Shown: positions 49,501 through 61,831, numbered from the stretch's first letter. The stretch: 64,000 nt of DNA from Certhia americana (GCA_018697195.1 CM031864.1:13574809-13638808); one strand, 5' to 3'. The notes: generated from the letters alone by a model not told the origin. Made by a program: numbers and translations.

Positions 49501-50312
49501 TTTTATTATGTCAGCTCCACATTATCTGAAAAACTGGTATACACTGGACACTATTTTTCTTTTTAATAATTTGCAGCCTAACTGCTCAGTCTAAAACCTC
49601 CCAGACATCTCATTAACAATAATGCTCCCACAGTTGCCAAACCCAGAGATTTTCAAGGTCTCAGTTAAAAAAAATGGAGTTTTTCAAGAAATAGGGCTAT
49701 AGTTTTCCTACCATCTTCAAGAGAGATCAAAAATCTATTGAAAATGTTTCATGGGAAGCTCCAAACATTCTTCTGCATTCTTGTCACTGTGTTCATCGTT
49801 TGCTTTAGTGAAACCAACCACTGCATCAGCAATGGTGGCTATAAAAATCCTGGGATTGTTTGGTCATATATACTCCTCTTTTCTAGCATTCCCTCTTGCT
49901 CATTTAAGTAATGCCTGAACTCCACACCATCGTGACTGGGCACAGTTTAAATAACAAGCTCTGTTTCCATATAGGTCATGCTGACATTAAAAAATTTGAT
50001 CAATTCTAAGTAAAATATTTGTTGTTTCCTGCGAAGAGACCAGGCCTTAGAGAGGAGTTATTCATTCAAGTAATCCTTTTTATTTCAGTGGAATTACTAG
50101 TTTGAGAATGTTTTGAACAAAGAAATTGGCCTACACCATGGCCCACGGTGATTGAAGAAGGGCTTTTTTTCATATTATCATAATTCTAAGAAACATGAGA
50201 GGGGAATACTTAAATTTTTTAGAGAATGTTAGTTTTCTTCCTCATTGCAGCAAAGTGTAATATTACCAGTGAAGACAAAATAGCTTCCTTGATTATTCTG
50301 TGAAAATTTTCC
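46539..50312. other. Non-coding DNA, GC-rich next to the minisatellite, then AT-rich
   Basis: No supported gene. 46539-46810 continues GC-rich without a clear repeat. A nine-G run lies at 48149-48157. A second GC-richer islet at about 48450-48610 has small repeated words (CCACTGTGCCA, CATGTGCCACTGTGCCACC) and carries overlapping open frames on both strands (48395-48717) without recognisable domains. CpG is sparse in both islets, so they are not promoter-type CpG islands. Confidence 0.6.
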
Positions 50313-50343
50313 TTTTTTTTTTTTTTTCTTGCTTTTTTTTTTT
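50313..50343. repeat. Two poly-T runs (15 and 11)
   Basis: T15 at 50313-50327 and T11 at 50333-50343 are followed by ATCTAAGCAG. The combination looks like a splice acceptor, but no exon downstream can be supported. Confidence 0.85.
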
Positions 50344-50916
50344 ATCTAAGCAGATATAAATTTATGCGGTTGCTATAATGCACCCAGTTCCCCAAACGCC
50401 TAGTTTGCAAGTGAAGCTGTTCACTGGCCATTTCCAATGGTAGCAGCTTTGCAACTCAGGGATTAAATGGAATCAATAAATGTTTGTCTGGGAGACAAAA
50501 ATGTACATGAACAAGCACAGACACAGAGACTTTCACATGCAGGAAAGCTTTCCTGGGACCATCCACCCAGCAGTTAAGAGGCTGGGAGGATTTGCCCTTT
50601 CTTAGAGAACTTGTTGATAAAATGTGCATTATTCTATTGGTTAGTAAAAAACTTTGGAAAAAAAGCATCTCTCACAGCCTTTACTTTCCTGCCAGTTTCT
50701 TGATAAGTATTTTACATCTGTGTACATATTACAACTATGCCCCTCAACAGAGCTTTAGCCATTGAAATGGGCCTTCCAAGGGAAAACAAAAAAGTCTCTA
50801 CTATGAGACAGGAAAACAAAAAGCTTTTCTTGTGAATATAAAAAAAAATCTTTTATAAAAGAAGGACAAATCTTGCTTGGATGCTTCGCAAGTCATGTGT
50901 CAGTGATTCTTTTCAT

Positions 50917-50921
50917 ACATA

Positions 50922-50956
<35 letters not shown>

Positions 50957-50977
50957 TTATGTATATGTATATGTATA
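50917..50977. repeat. (TATATG)n microsatellite
   Basis: About 60 bases of ATATGT/GTATAT hexamers with one interruption (TATATTTATG). Alternating purine-pyrimidine sequence, probably polymorphic. Confidence 0.93.
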
Positions 50978-53096
50978 ATCTTATCTCAAATTGGTATCAT
51001 TCTTATGCTTTCATCATACTTCAGTAATGTGTATTAGTGAAACAGACCTATAGTAAGTTTTCTTATATCATATGATTGAAGTGGTTTCAAAGTGATAGTA
51101 ATTAATCTCCAAAACACTTTGTAAACTGAGGCTGAAATTTTAAGTCAGTGTCAAAAGTCTGATGGATTAAGTCTGATGAGCTAATGAGAACCTTTAGACC
51201 AGAGGAATTAAGTGCTTTAATTATTATAATTATAATTAAGTGCTGTAGGAATGGTCTTAATTGAAGTAAAAACTGAATAGAGGAATCTGTCCTCTTCCCT
51301 GGTCTATATCCCCTGAATCTACTCAAAGGACTGATTGTTTTGGGAAGAAATTAAATAAAAATATAAAAATAGCACATTGATAATTTCTTTATATATTAAA
51401 ATACTCAGAGTAGACATTAAAGTATGTACCAGCCTCTATCATTCTCATTTACTGAGCACATTTCATTCTGCAATCTCTCTGCTGCCCCAGATAATCGTTC
51501 CTGATGTGCAGTTAAGCATGTCACTCCACATCACTCCTCCTTTCAACTTACTTGATCAAATGGGGTTATTCTTCTTACTGATTTTTACCTGTATTAAAAG
51601 GAATTTCCTCAGTAGCATATTGACCACTTGAGTTCAGTATACACCATATACACCAGGTCTCCATATGTTGATAATTCTGCTACATTTTACAAAAAGATCT
51701 GTACATACAATAACAAGCTCACCTAGGAGTCTACTCATGAGTATGTTATATGATTATCTAATCTATTAACTGCTTGAAAGGAAAACAGCATAAAAAATCT
51801 AAAAAACTAAGTGAGCAGCCTCTTTATGTTAGGTGTAGTACAAAGCCTCTCTAAGCTGAAGGTCCTGCCACTGGCACACAAAAGCAGGATGGGACAAAGC
51901 AGAACAGGTGGGGATGACAGGGACATGAGACAATGGTAAGTAGGTGCAATTGCCTGATGCAGGGAAACTCCATGACAAAGACAGGCAGTGTGTTCCCCCA
52001 TACCCCAGCCTATCTTTGTAATATGATTCTCCTTCTCCATCTCTCACATATTGCTGGTTACTTCCACTCCTTTACTGCTACTTTTTTGACAGAGGTACTA
52101 TTCTGGTGGGTTTACTACATAAGGAGTCAGAATTTCCTTTAATGTAAATGAAAACAGTTTAATTTAAGTTGTCAAAATATAAGACAATTCAAAAGATGAA
52201 TTCTTGTGCTCCCCAACTAATATTCAACTCCTGAGCGCCTTATAATTACATCGACAGTGACCCCTGGGCAGGGATGAAATGTAAGGATATGAAGGGTGTG
52301 GGGTAAATGAGCATCAATTTGTTAAATACTGCATTTCTGTCTGGATTTTAACCTTTGGAGAGTACAATGCACATGTGAAATGCAATTGTAAAGAGATGAG
52401 TGAGTAGAATGGCCTATTTAGTTAGGTTGTAATATCATAGCTGTATTTAAAATTCCTGAAGCGCTCCAGAGTTCTGGCTGCAGGATGTTTTCCCCAAAGT
52501 ACCTAATGTAAACATAAGCCTGTTTATATTTCAGTAGGTGTGAATAAACTCAGCCAATATTCAGTGCCAAGAAAATGAAGCACTTTTTTTTCCCATCACA
52601 ACAATTGATGTAAGTAATCAACTTGATGTGTGTTGAAAATGAGGCCTTCATTCTGCTGTTTCCAATAAACAATATTAATGTGTGTTTGAGAAGCTCGAAG
52701 CAGATAAACTTCTACAGAGAAAATATTTCATTTCTCAGTGGTTTTGTAATAAAAGAAACCCAACAAAATTTTTTACAAGACCAAGTCCCTAATGTTGTGA
52801 TGGCACGTAGCAGATTTTAATGGTTAATTCTTAATCGTGCCTGTGCTATGAAAAGAGCCATTGTGCCACAGGTGGCAGGAGGAGCAGAGGTGGGGAAGTG
52901 GTGGCTGATAGAAAATAGTGGCCTTTTCTTTCTCGTGAGACACTGCAGAGGCAAGGCAGCCACAAAAATGTGTTTGAGCTTTTGATGGCACTGTGGGGAG
53001 AAGCCTGAGAGGGGTTCAGGGCAAAGGCAGGATTTTTCTAGTGTTCAAGGAGGCAGTGGAATCAGGTGGAACAGAGTTCCCTGGATTTGCATCAGC

Positions 53097-53113
53097 TTTT
53101 TTTTTTTTTTTTT
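53097..53113. repeat. Poly-T tract (17)
   Basis: 17 uninterrupted T. On the minus strand this is an A17 run that follows an ATTAAA (53148-53143) by about 30 bases, the spacing of a polyadenylation signal to a poly-A tail. That makes a small retroposed copy on minus conceivable (see findings). Confidence 0.9.
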
Positions 53114-53460
53114 AAATGAGATGTTTCTGGGGAACTGAAACATTTAATCTGTAGCCAAGAGCACAGAAGGGAGGTGGCTTCGTATTTTGTAAAAAAAATG
53201 AAGCCATAGATCCAGAGCCAAATTTTGAAGAGGATTCTAAATACTGTTTTGGGGAAAAGATTATGGAAAGAATTACCAGTAGCTGTTGTCACCTCCCAAA
53301 GCTCTACTGCTGAAAGCAAGTACTGAATAGCTTTTCTAATCTTTTCTCTCATCCCTTTCTTTTGGATGAAGTCAAGCAGAATGTAGCTAAAGGCTCTATT
53401 TCCACTGAAATCTGTTGTGTTAAATTAGACCTTCTGAATCCACCCTTTCCCCAAAAGACA

Positions 53461-53517
53461 CTCTTTTTCTTTTTTTCTTATTTTCTCTTTTTCTTTCTCT
53501 TTTTTTTCTTTTTACAG
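53461..53517 (+). repeat. Long T/C tract ending in CAG
   Basis: About 53 bases that are pyrimidine apart from one A at 53480, ending TTTTTACAG. It is both a CTTT-type low-complexity tract and a textbook-looking 3' splice acceptor. What follows (TAAGTAATGGG...) has stops soon in every frame that I checked, so no coding exon is supported. Confidence 0.75.
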
Positions 53518-56500
53518 TAAGTAATGGGTGTTTAATTACTTGACTTTTACAATGATCCAACCTTTGAGACCTTCCTGACTAGCTGAGTACGCAGAGTGTA
53601 CTGTTCAGCCTGCTCAACAGCTCCGATTGCCTCGCTAACACTTACAACACGGGAGAAAAGGGAAAAGGCTCTGGGAACTGTAATTTACACAGGTTTGCTG
53701 CATGTCTTGAAATCAGGGACTGCACCGAAATCCAACATGAACTGGCAAATGCCTCTATGATTTTCAGCTCTGCCCTAGCTGCACATGCATACATATTCAT
53801 GCAGACCCACTTTTAGTTTGCATTTGGACTTTGCACAGCTTCCTGGCTCTGTGAAAGCAGAAAACAAGGTTTCAACCTGTGTGGGCTCACACCCACTTCC
53901 ACCCTCAAATTTGACTATGAGGTTTTGAATTCAAGCAAACTTAACATTGCAAAGTGAAGCACCATCAAAACCTGTGAGTTTTCTCTGGCTTGGTGTCAAA
54001 AGTGAGGGAAACTGCACATTTTGCACGCTCTTGGAACACAGCTTCATGGGAACATTTCAAAAACATTAATCATTCTTTCAGGAGACTTCAGGTCTCATGT
54101 TTTACATTTGCTAACACATATAAATCACAAAACTGGAACATCAGTTCTGATCTCAATTATATTTGACACAATTCTCTTGTCATCAGTTTTATTAAATATG
54201 TTTTACATTGAGTCTCAATCCTACAAACAGTTTAACAATTCAGCTTTAAAATTAAGCATATGCAGAAACATTTGCAAGACTGCAGTCTCAGTTTGGGACT
54301 ACAAAACTTCTGATTTCAGAACATGTAATTGTTATATTATGTCATAATTTTCCAAATTTTCTTGTAATTTTTTTTTTTTTATCTATTTTTAGTTTATATG
54401 AAGTAATGTCATACTAACTTCAGCGGAAGCTTGAAACATTGCATTGTTTGACTAATTAAAGCCATAAAGTTTCTCTTGAAGAAAATGTCATATCCCTCAA
54501 TTATATCTAATGAGGAAAAACATAACTCTTAATAGGCCACTTGTAAATTAAATAGCTCCTTATGAAAATAAGTAAGAAGTGTTAATTATTTGATAGAAAC
54601 ATAAGCTAAAACCTTACTGAAATGTATATATTAATAACGGACTGCTATCTAAGTAAAAATGTGATTAATAATTTTTTTAAAATAATGGAAATACTGCTTC
54701 AGATCAAAAAGTCAATGTTATTTTTTTTTGTGATTCCTTATAGAAAAACAGAAATAAGATGTATTATCATAGCACTTCTACCTATAGGAAAAAAAAAAAA
54801 TTATTCTTGTTGCTTCCCAAAAGAGACTTGGCAAAGTTGTACTTAGCATGTCATAGATGCTACAAGTTCTTCTGCATTTTTGAAATTTTTGAAATACGAA
54901 AGTCAGTAAGTCCATAACAAAAAATTTCGAGGTTAACAAAAGGCAAGCTGGCTTAGCTATGGCATAGATAACTTCTGATTTACTGATATCAGACAAAATA
55001 ATCAATGAATTGATCAGAAATAATAGTAATCCAGTGTAGGTTTAAAATTCAGGTTTCAACAATGATGATTTCATCAACAAACAAAGAACTTTTTGCCTGT
55101 CTTGAATTTTTTATAAACCGTTGGAATTTGCAGTAGTTATATAAATGCTTAATAATATTAATAATTAATATCATTTGTGCTTATACAATGACATTTTTTA
55201 TCTGTTTCTGCACACCAGGTCTTAAAGCTGGAGATCTGAAAGTCGCACTAGAGTGAAATGTGAATCCATGAAATGCATTCCACTCATGCTGTTACATAAA
55301 AGCTTCTGGGACTGGTCAAAGTTCCCTAAAATTCAAAATAATTTCATCCGCAATAAATGGAAAAAAATTTTCAAGAGTTTCTTCGTGCACCAAAGATATT
55401 ACTTAGTTCTCCCCCTCCTTCCCACCCAAAGTACTATCTTCCAGGTTACTTTGTTATCTGCTCATGATGGATAAGAGCAGGAGCAATTTAACTACTCAAA
55501 CAAGTCTGGTTTGTAGTCTGAAAGTAGAAGTCATTAGTAAAATGCTATTTGGCTAGTGGCAGCTTAAACAGTGGTATATGATTTTCATTCATTTTAAGTA
55601 ATTTCTGCACAATTCTTAGCTCTTATTTAAGTGAATCGAGGAAATTTTCTCTGTGAAATGGAAAAGATTTGTGCATGTTAAATGGGGGATTATAAAACAT
55701 TGTTTTTGCAGCTGTCTGATCTCTTGTTAGTTAACACATTTTTCATTTACTTTTACTTCTTTCAGTTCTGGTGTTCTTCAGACATAAAACTGAAAAAGAC
55801 TAATACAGCTTCTCAGTTTAGTCTGGTTTGGACCTTGAAATAACTTTTCGGAGTAAACAACTGACCTAATTACATATACAGTGAAGGCATTAAAATGCAA
55901 TACACTCTGCAAAATGCAATAGGGTCAGCAAAATACTAGACTTCAAACAAAAAAAAGCTGCAAAACATACTTGTAAAATTTGCTTTACTACAGACAGACA
56001 CAATCAGGTTAGTAATAACAGTGTGGTCTTAAAAACTAAAGACAGCTATGGTTCAGTTCATGAGTTTGGAGAAAAGAGAATGGCAACCCTTGAAAAATGT
56101 ATCTTTCCAAGAGAAGCAACTTTGTTTGCTGAAGGGAGGTTGGTTATAATCCCCAGGATGCTATAGTGAGATGTTGGCTAAATAGCAATGAATGCTGTAC
56201 TTTAAAAACAAATCTAACAAACAATCAGCATATCTTTTTTTACAGCCACCCTTTTATAGCTCCCTAAAAGATTTACAGTCTCCATAGCTGTAAACGGTAT
56301 GACAGAGTGATCTCTCAGTGAGAGCTGCCATGGTACTGTTGCTTCCCAGCAGGCAGTCCAGTCAGATGATGTAGAGTAGGCATAGGGAGACAGATCCCAT
56401 TTGAATGCATGAAAAAAACATGATGCTGAAATTTCATAGCTGTTGTAGAGTTTATTCTAGATGCCTGATCCTCATTTTTTGCTCGCTTGGAGCTTCCATT

Positions 56501-56729
56501 CAAACATAATGCTGGATTTGTGCAAAACTGCACTCTGTCACTTGTTGGAATGTATCAGCACTTAATTTATGCCAACTCTGAATGCACCGCAGGGCAGCAC
56601 AGAAATCACAGGAGCCACACACAGCTGATGACTGTGCTGCTTTCGTTCCCCTGTCAGCAGGGACTGCGAAGTCGTGCACCCTGTCCTTTTGGAAAGGCAG
56701 AGGCAGTGGAAGAAGCACTCCTGAAAATT

Positions 56730-56800
56730 CCTGCCACAGATGCCTCATCTATGAATTGGGACTAATAGCACTTCACTATTTTGAGCAGTTCTTAATGTAG
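56730..56800 (+). repeat. MIR-type SINE fragment (plus orientation)
   Basis: CACAGATGCCTCATCTATGA, then ATTGGGACTAATAGCACTTC and ACTATTTTGAGCAG, match the order of the MIR segment CAGTTTCCTCATCTGTAA..ATGGGGATAATAATACTTC. It is a short decayed fragment about 160 bases from a second MIR relic in the opposite orientation. Confidence 0.5.
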
Positions 56801-56963
56801 AGTTCAGACCTCTCTAATAGATTCCACTCTGAGTCTCAAGTGGTTTCTCCTGTGTCCAACAACCTGCTTCTGCAGAAGTTGCTGACTAGTTTGATAAGGA
56901 GCTGGATTAAGCTATTTGTTATCTGCCTGTATTGTACCCCAGATACTTACCTATCTAAGGTAC

Positions 56964-57140
56964 TTATATCAGCACCTTTACACCTAAGCGCTTCCCAGTC
57001 TGTAATGGAAAGCATTTCCTTTATCATAGTCCTGGAAATAGTATTCTTTTCAATTTATAGATGGGGAACTGAAGCAGAGAGAGTAAATGACTTTCCTGCA
57101 GTTTTAACAAGAATCCTGAGGCAGAGGAAAGACCTGCCCC
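56964..57140 (-). repeat. MIR-type SINE relic
   Basis: Read on plus it follows the reverse complement of MIR: ATATCAGCACCTTTACACC, TAAGCGCTTCCCAGTC, a 60-base middle, then TTATAGATGGGGAACTGAAG (cf. ACAGATGGGGAAACTGAGG), CAGAGAGAGTAAATGACTTT (cf. CAGAGAGGTTAAGTGACTTG) and CCTGAGGCAGAGGAAAGACC. Order is right over about 175 bases. Ancient, non-coding. The 108-codon plus frame at 56840-57166 runs across it and is therefore probably meaningless. Confidence 0.7.
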
Positions 57141-57716
57141 TGGCGTGGCTGTGGCAGGCTGTGTGACAGGAAAACGAGGGACAGCCAGGGAGAGGGAGCA
57201 GAAGATGTTTGTAACAAAATATGTTATTTACCAGACATGCGCACAATCCCATAAACTGAAAAGAGGGATGAGCAAAGCTCATTAAAACCAAACTATTGGG
57301 TTTTGGTTTTTTTAATAGGTTTTGGATCATACCCATAACGACATAATTTGCAAATCCTTCTGAAGAATGTGAGCATCCTTATAAATATCTTTTTGCAACA
57401 TCTAAACAGTGGTTGAAAAAAGAATCAAACCAGGCCGCACATCCAAGTAAATTAAGGCCTAACTAATTCTTTTGCAGTCATGTGTGCTTATGAATTCTTG
57501 TGAAATTTAATTTTTACAAAATAGTCCTTATATTTTCTGAGGACAGAAGTTTGCCTCAGTTAGGGAAATTAACCCTTCAGTAGGAGGAAACCCCATCTCT
57601 TGTTACCAGATACAATCACAATAAGTGTTGCTGTTTTGATATACATAGTGACAGAACAGAATTTTGAATTACAAGGAGAATAAAACCAACTATTTTGATA
57701 GAATTGGTCAAAAGCA

Positions 57717-57778
57717 ATTAACAATTAACCAAACATTAATGTCTTTTGTTCTCACTGACAATTAGTAATTAGCCATTA
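57717..57778. promoter_or_regulatory. Cluster of six ATTA homeodomain-core motifs
   Basis: ATTA starts at 57717, 57724, 57735, 57761, 57768 and 57775, giving six copies in 62 bases. Several are extended (CAATTAAC, TAATTAGC). ATTA/TAAT is the core recognised by most homeodomain proteins. AT-rich DNA produces such words by chance, so a regulatory role is only an inference. The sequence around it is unique, not simple repeat. Confidence 0.3.
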
Positions 57779-58689
57779 GTTGGGACCATATGTCACATAT
57801 CTGCTGCGGAAATTAAAATGAACTGACAAAGGAAATTAGAGTGACTGGGGTCAGTGATTACATTAAGCCAACTGAGTATAGGCCAGGTCAGTGCATATGT
57901 ATTGCATATTATGTTTTGTGTGAAGTGTGCTTGAAGCTAGGGAAGAAAGGCCCTGCAAGTGACAGGAGAAGGGAAGGGCTCCTTTCCTTTCTTTCCTGCA
58001 CACAGCAGTGCTTGTGCAGAGGGGGCACTCCTAAAGCAGCAGAGAAGATGCTGTGTGAGCATCAGGGAGAGGGCACATGCCTAGGTCTACAAGGTAATAG
58101 CAAGAGAGATTTTTCTAGGGAGTCAGTGAATACTGTGGAGGGTTTGGACAACCTTCACAGCCACTGAAAGAGTGAAGGATTGGTCCCATGAGGACAGACT
58201 GTCAGGGGAAAGATTGGTTTCCCATCTTATTTAGTCTTTCCCTTGTGGAATGTCTAAGATTTCTTTGTCTGAAGTGTTTACTGTCTTATAGCCTTGTTGC
58301 TGCTTCTTATTGGCCTTTTGTTTTATAGCCTGGAAGACATCTAGGTGTTTTATGTGTATATTTTAAGGAAAAATGGCAGGCAGTTCCACACAGATCTGTG
58401 TTAGGCATGTGGTCCAGTCACCAAGTTTCTCTGCATTGGTTCATCTCCAGTAGTTGAACTGTGAGATAGCATGCCATGAGAAGTTACTCTCTGAAGAACT
58501 ACAAAGATGAAGGATTTTTTTTTTTTCCCCTGGGATGAGGCTGTAACTGTCTCCTCTGAGAGATGATACTGCAAGGATCAGAGCAAGTGTTTCTGACAGT
58601 AGGCAAGGTAGCTGAATATGTGTAGGTGACAAGGAGAGATATTTCATTTACCTCCTAAGAAAAGTAGCTTCAATTCTGTGACAAAAATA

Positions 58690-58751
58690 CTTCTCTTTTT
58701 TTCTCCCTTTCCCCCTTTCTCCCTTTCTCCCTTTCTCTCTTTCTTTTTCTT
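58690..58751 (+). repeat. 62-nt pure pyrimidine tract with (CCCTTTCT)n
   Basis: 62 consecutive C or T bases containing about three CCCTTTCT units and flanking CTTT/TCTT words. Long mirror-like homopurine-homopyrimidine tracts can form triple-stranded H-DNA. It is followed by TGTCATGG and not by an AG at acceptor distance, so it does not look like a splice site. Confidence 0.93.
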
Positions 58752-61700
58752 GTCATGGAAGAAGATGCTATGGACTGGGAATCATTCAGCAAAATCTGTA
58801 GTTTGCTTCTTGCCAAACTTGGTTTTAAATGTAGAAAGGTATCAAGTTATTCCTTACTGCAATTAGAAAAATGTAAGTGCAAATAAACCTGTGGCAAAGT
58901 ATAACATATTTATATCACAACTATTTCCATAAATTGGGCAACAGGCATTTGTTGTCTGATCAGCATGTAATTGATCTAAGAAAAAGAGAAGTTTCTCTTT
59001 TATATTATTTCTATCACTTCACATACAATGTCCCTGTCTCAATGTGGTGGGGGTACAGCACTGGCTGGTGTTGCATTTCCACACAGTCTATGTGACATAA
59101 TGCAACAGGGCAATTGCTATTTAAATTTAAATGAGGCTAAGGTAAATCAGCCTTTACTACAGGGGCTGTTTAGCTAGATTTTAAAGGAAAACTGTTTCTT
59201 CAGTTACAGTAAACTGTAGTCCATCCTCTGTCTGAAGCTGCACAGAGAAGCATTTGCTTTATTCTACAGAGAGATTCCTCTGAAGGTGACCCTTGCACAC
59301 AAACCAGTCCCTGGATGCTCTCACTTATTGCAGTTAATATGAGCTGGAGAGCCCCAGCTTAGAGATTCATTCTTTCAGAAGTTCTCAGGCTCTGTTGAGA
59401 GCTGAGGTGCATGAGAGGAGCTTCAGACAGGAGTAATGACTCTTCCTTGAAGTGATCAGTTCCTGGGGAGCACGGCTCCTTTCACTCAGCAGTACACAGC
59501 CCATGCTCCACCTCGCATCAGCCGGGCTGCCTCGAGGAGACACTGGGTATAAACCCAGCCTGCTTTGGCTGGTACCTGTACTGGGACCTCCTCTTGTAGG
59601 TACCACATCTTGTAACAGATGATATACTGAGAGTATCAAAGGTAAGTCTCACAGAGAGATGCCAACAAAAGAATAGTGAGATTGCTGTTAGATTTGATGG
59701 TGTGTGGAGAGAAGAGCCGGTCAGATGAGCAGGAAGCTCTAAGGGGGGGAAGTCCTCCAAAGAAATGTACTGGAGATCACAGGGAGCTGCCTGGATATGC
59801 CAGACCTCATTTGTATGATGGATATGAAGTATTTGTGACATTTTTGTTAAAACACCACTCTAGGTAACTCTGAAGTGAGCATGATGTTTGTATTCATGTT
59901 TAGAAGTGTTCATACAATGTTTCTGGGAGAGAGGGGTCATCAAAAGCTCTATCAAAGTCTTCAGTGTTTGCAAAAAAAAAATAGTGAGAAGAGGGGAGAT
60001 GGAAGAATTTTCTTTCAGGTGTTCTTTGTTATAAAGAGAACGGAGAGATAGCTGTAGACTTGATGTAGGGATTGCTAAAGGAAAAGGAGGAGGAATAGTT
60101 TTGGTGAAGCTCACAGCAGTGAAGAAAGCAAGAGAGATCGAAAGCAAGATCCCTTGGGCTGACTTCATCAGTGGAGAGAAGGAGTTCTTAAGGGGTCCCA
60201 CTGGCCCTACTGAGCTTTTATCACTGCAGCAGTTCCAGGTAGATGCTGATCAACACTTACATGTCCTTGACAGACATGAATTTTGGACCAAATAAGCTAT
60301 GTGCAAATTTAATCAGAGGAGTAAGACTATAGCATCTGCCATACCAGCCTCTCTGTCCTGCTGGAATAGCCATGGGCAGGTAGAGTACTTAATTTTATTC
60401 AAGTTTCCCAAGTCATTGTTCTCTTGTGTCTTCCTCTCCTTTGTACACATTCCTGTTGATTAGTTCTGCTTAACAGTCCTCTGATCTAGGGGAGGTTGTT
60501 CTGGTTTTAGTCAGAGTTGGAATATTAAGAAATGTTGCTTGTTCCTGAGAACAAAAAAAAAATCAACCTCCATTTCTTCCCTGGATGTGGCTTGCTCTTT
60601 TACTCACACTTTATTAGGAACACAAAGTACAAACACCTTTCCTCTATATTGTTTGGCATAGGGTACCAGTGGATCCAGCATCCTTACACTGCTGAGGAAA
60701 CTGTCCTGGGGCTTATGATTTTAAAATTATATATCTGAATAGTTACTCATGTAAATGTTCTACTTTAATTATTGGTGGGCTTTCCATCCTCCTAATGTTA
60801 TACCTAAGGCATCTTTCTCAGTTCTTTTATATTTATCACTCTGTATAACATATAGAGAGAACATACATATTTCTCACTGTCATATTCCATCTGCATGAAA
60901 CATCACATTAAGTGTTGGTCAGCAAGGGAATAGAGACAAAAAAAGCACTGGTGTCTGTTGACAAATTTTTACTTTCTTAGCAGGTACCTTCACTTGGTTT
61001 GTGCTTTATTATTTCAATTAATTGGGCAGCCATATAATCCAAATATTAGTTTGCTTAAAATAATGTTGAGTTTATATGAGTCCCCAATTTTGCCTTAAAA
61101 CGTGAAATATTCTGTCAGTGATTTTACAAGAGTAGACAAGCATGAAATTAATTTTATATATTAGCACTAGGAAAGCTTACAGCTTGCTAACATTGGTAGG
61201 AAATTTTACTAGAACTGTAATATAAGGCTGTGGGGATTTTCCCCCTTCAGCTAGGTGAATTTCTTCAGCAATTCAAACCTCTAATAACTTCTTTAAATAG
61301 GGTATCTAAATTTGTATACTGGGACTTCCTAATCTAATTCTACTCTGCTGCCTTGTGTGTGCATAGCTGTGATATAGAATATATTTTTGTATACATAATA
61401 TTGTCATGCATCAATATAGTTAGACTGGGGCCATGTACGGAAGATTAGACTCATTGAGTTAGTGAAAGCTTGTTTTACAGTTCTGCTTAGACTGTGAAAA
61501 TGGGGTTTAATAAACATGGAGATGTTTGTCCACTGGTCTCATGTACGGGCACGAATTCTAAAGCAAATGAACTGCCAACACAGTAGACCTTGGGGTATTC
61601 TTCAGAAAAAGATGACTCCACTCTTCTCATGGATACTCAAGGAAGAGGTTTGTAAGTGTGTGGCTGATTTCTACCTGCTGGATCTCTGGGTTCATCCTGA

Positions 61701-61805
61701 CACATCCAGGTTCTTGTATAAATTGTTCAGCCATCTGCTGCTGGAAATAGCTCCACCTGAGAAGCATCATGCCTTTAATATTTCTATATTCTCAAATAAT
61801 TCTTT

Positions 61806-61831
61806 ATTTATATGATTGATTTATATGATTG
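61806..61831. repeat. Perfect 13-bp tandem duplication
   Basis: ATTTATATGATTG occurs twice head to tail with no mismatch. Confidence 0.95.

Larger units (their letters stand above)
50978..56729. other. Non-coding DNA with pyrimidine and poly-T tracts
   Basis: No supported gene. A GC-richer patch at 52860-53060 (GGCAGGAGGAGCAGAGG-type words) stands before a poly-T run. Overlapping minus frames at 51807-52047 and the 86-codon minus frame at 53092-53352 have no recognised domain. AT-rich ATTA words are frequent at 54530-54700 and 55140-55175. Confidence 0.58.

Noticed and set aside
56840..57166. 108-codon plus-strand frame
   Set aside because: It runs across an ancient SINE relic, so the open frame is accidental.
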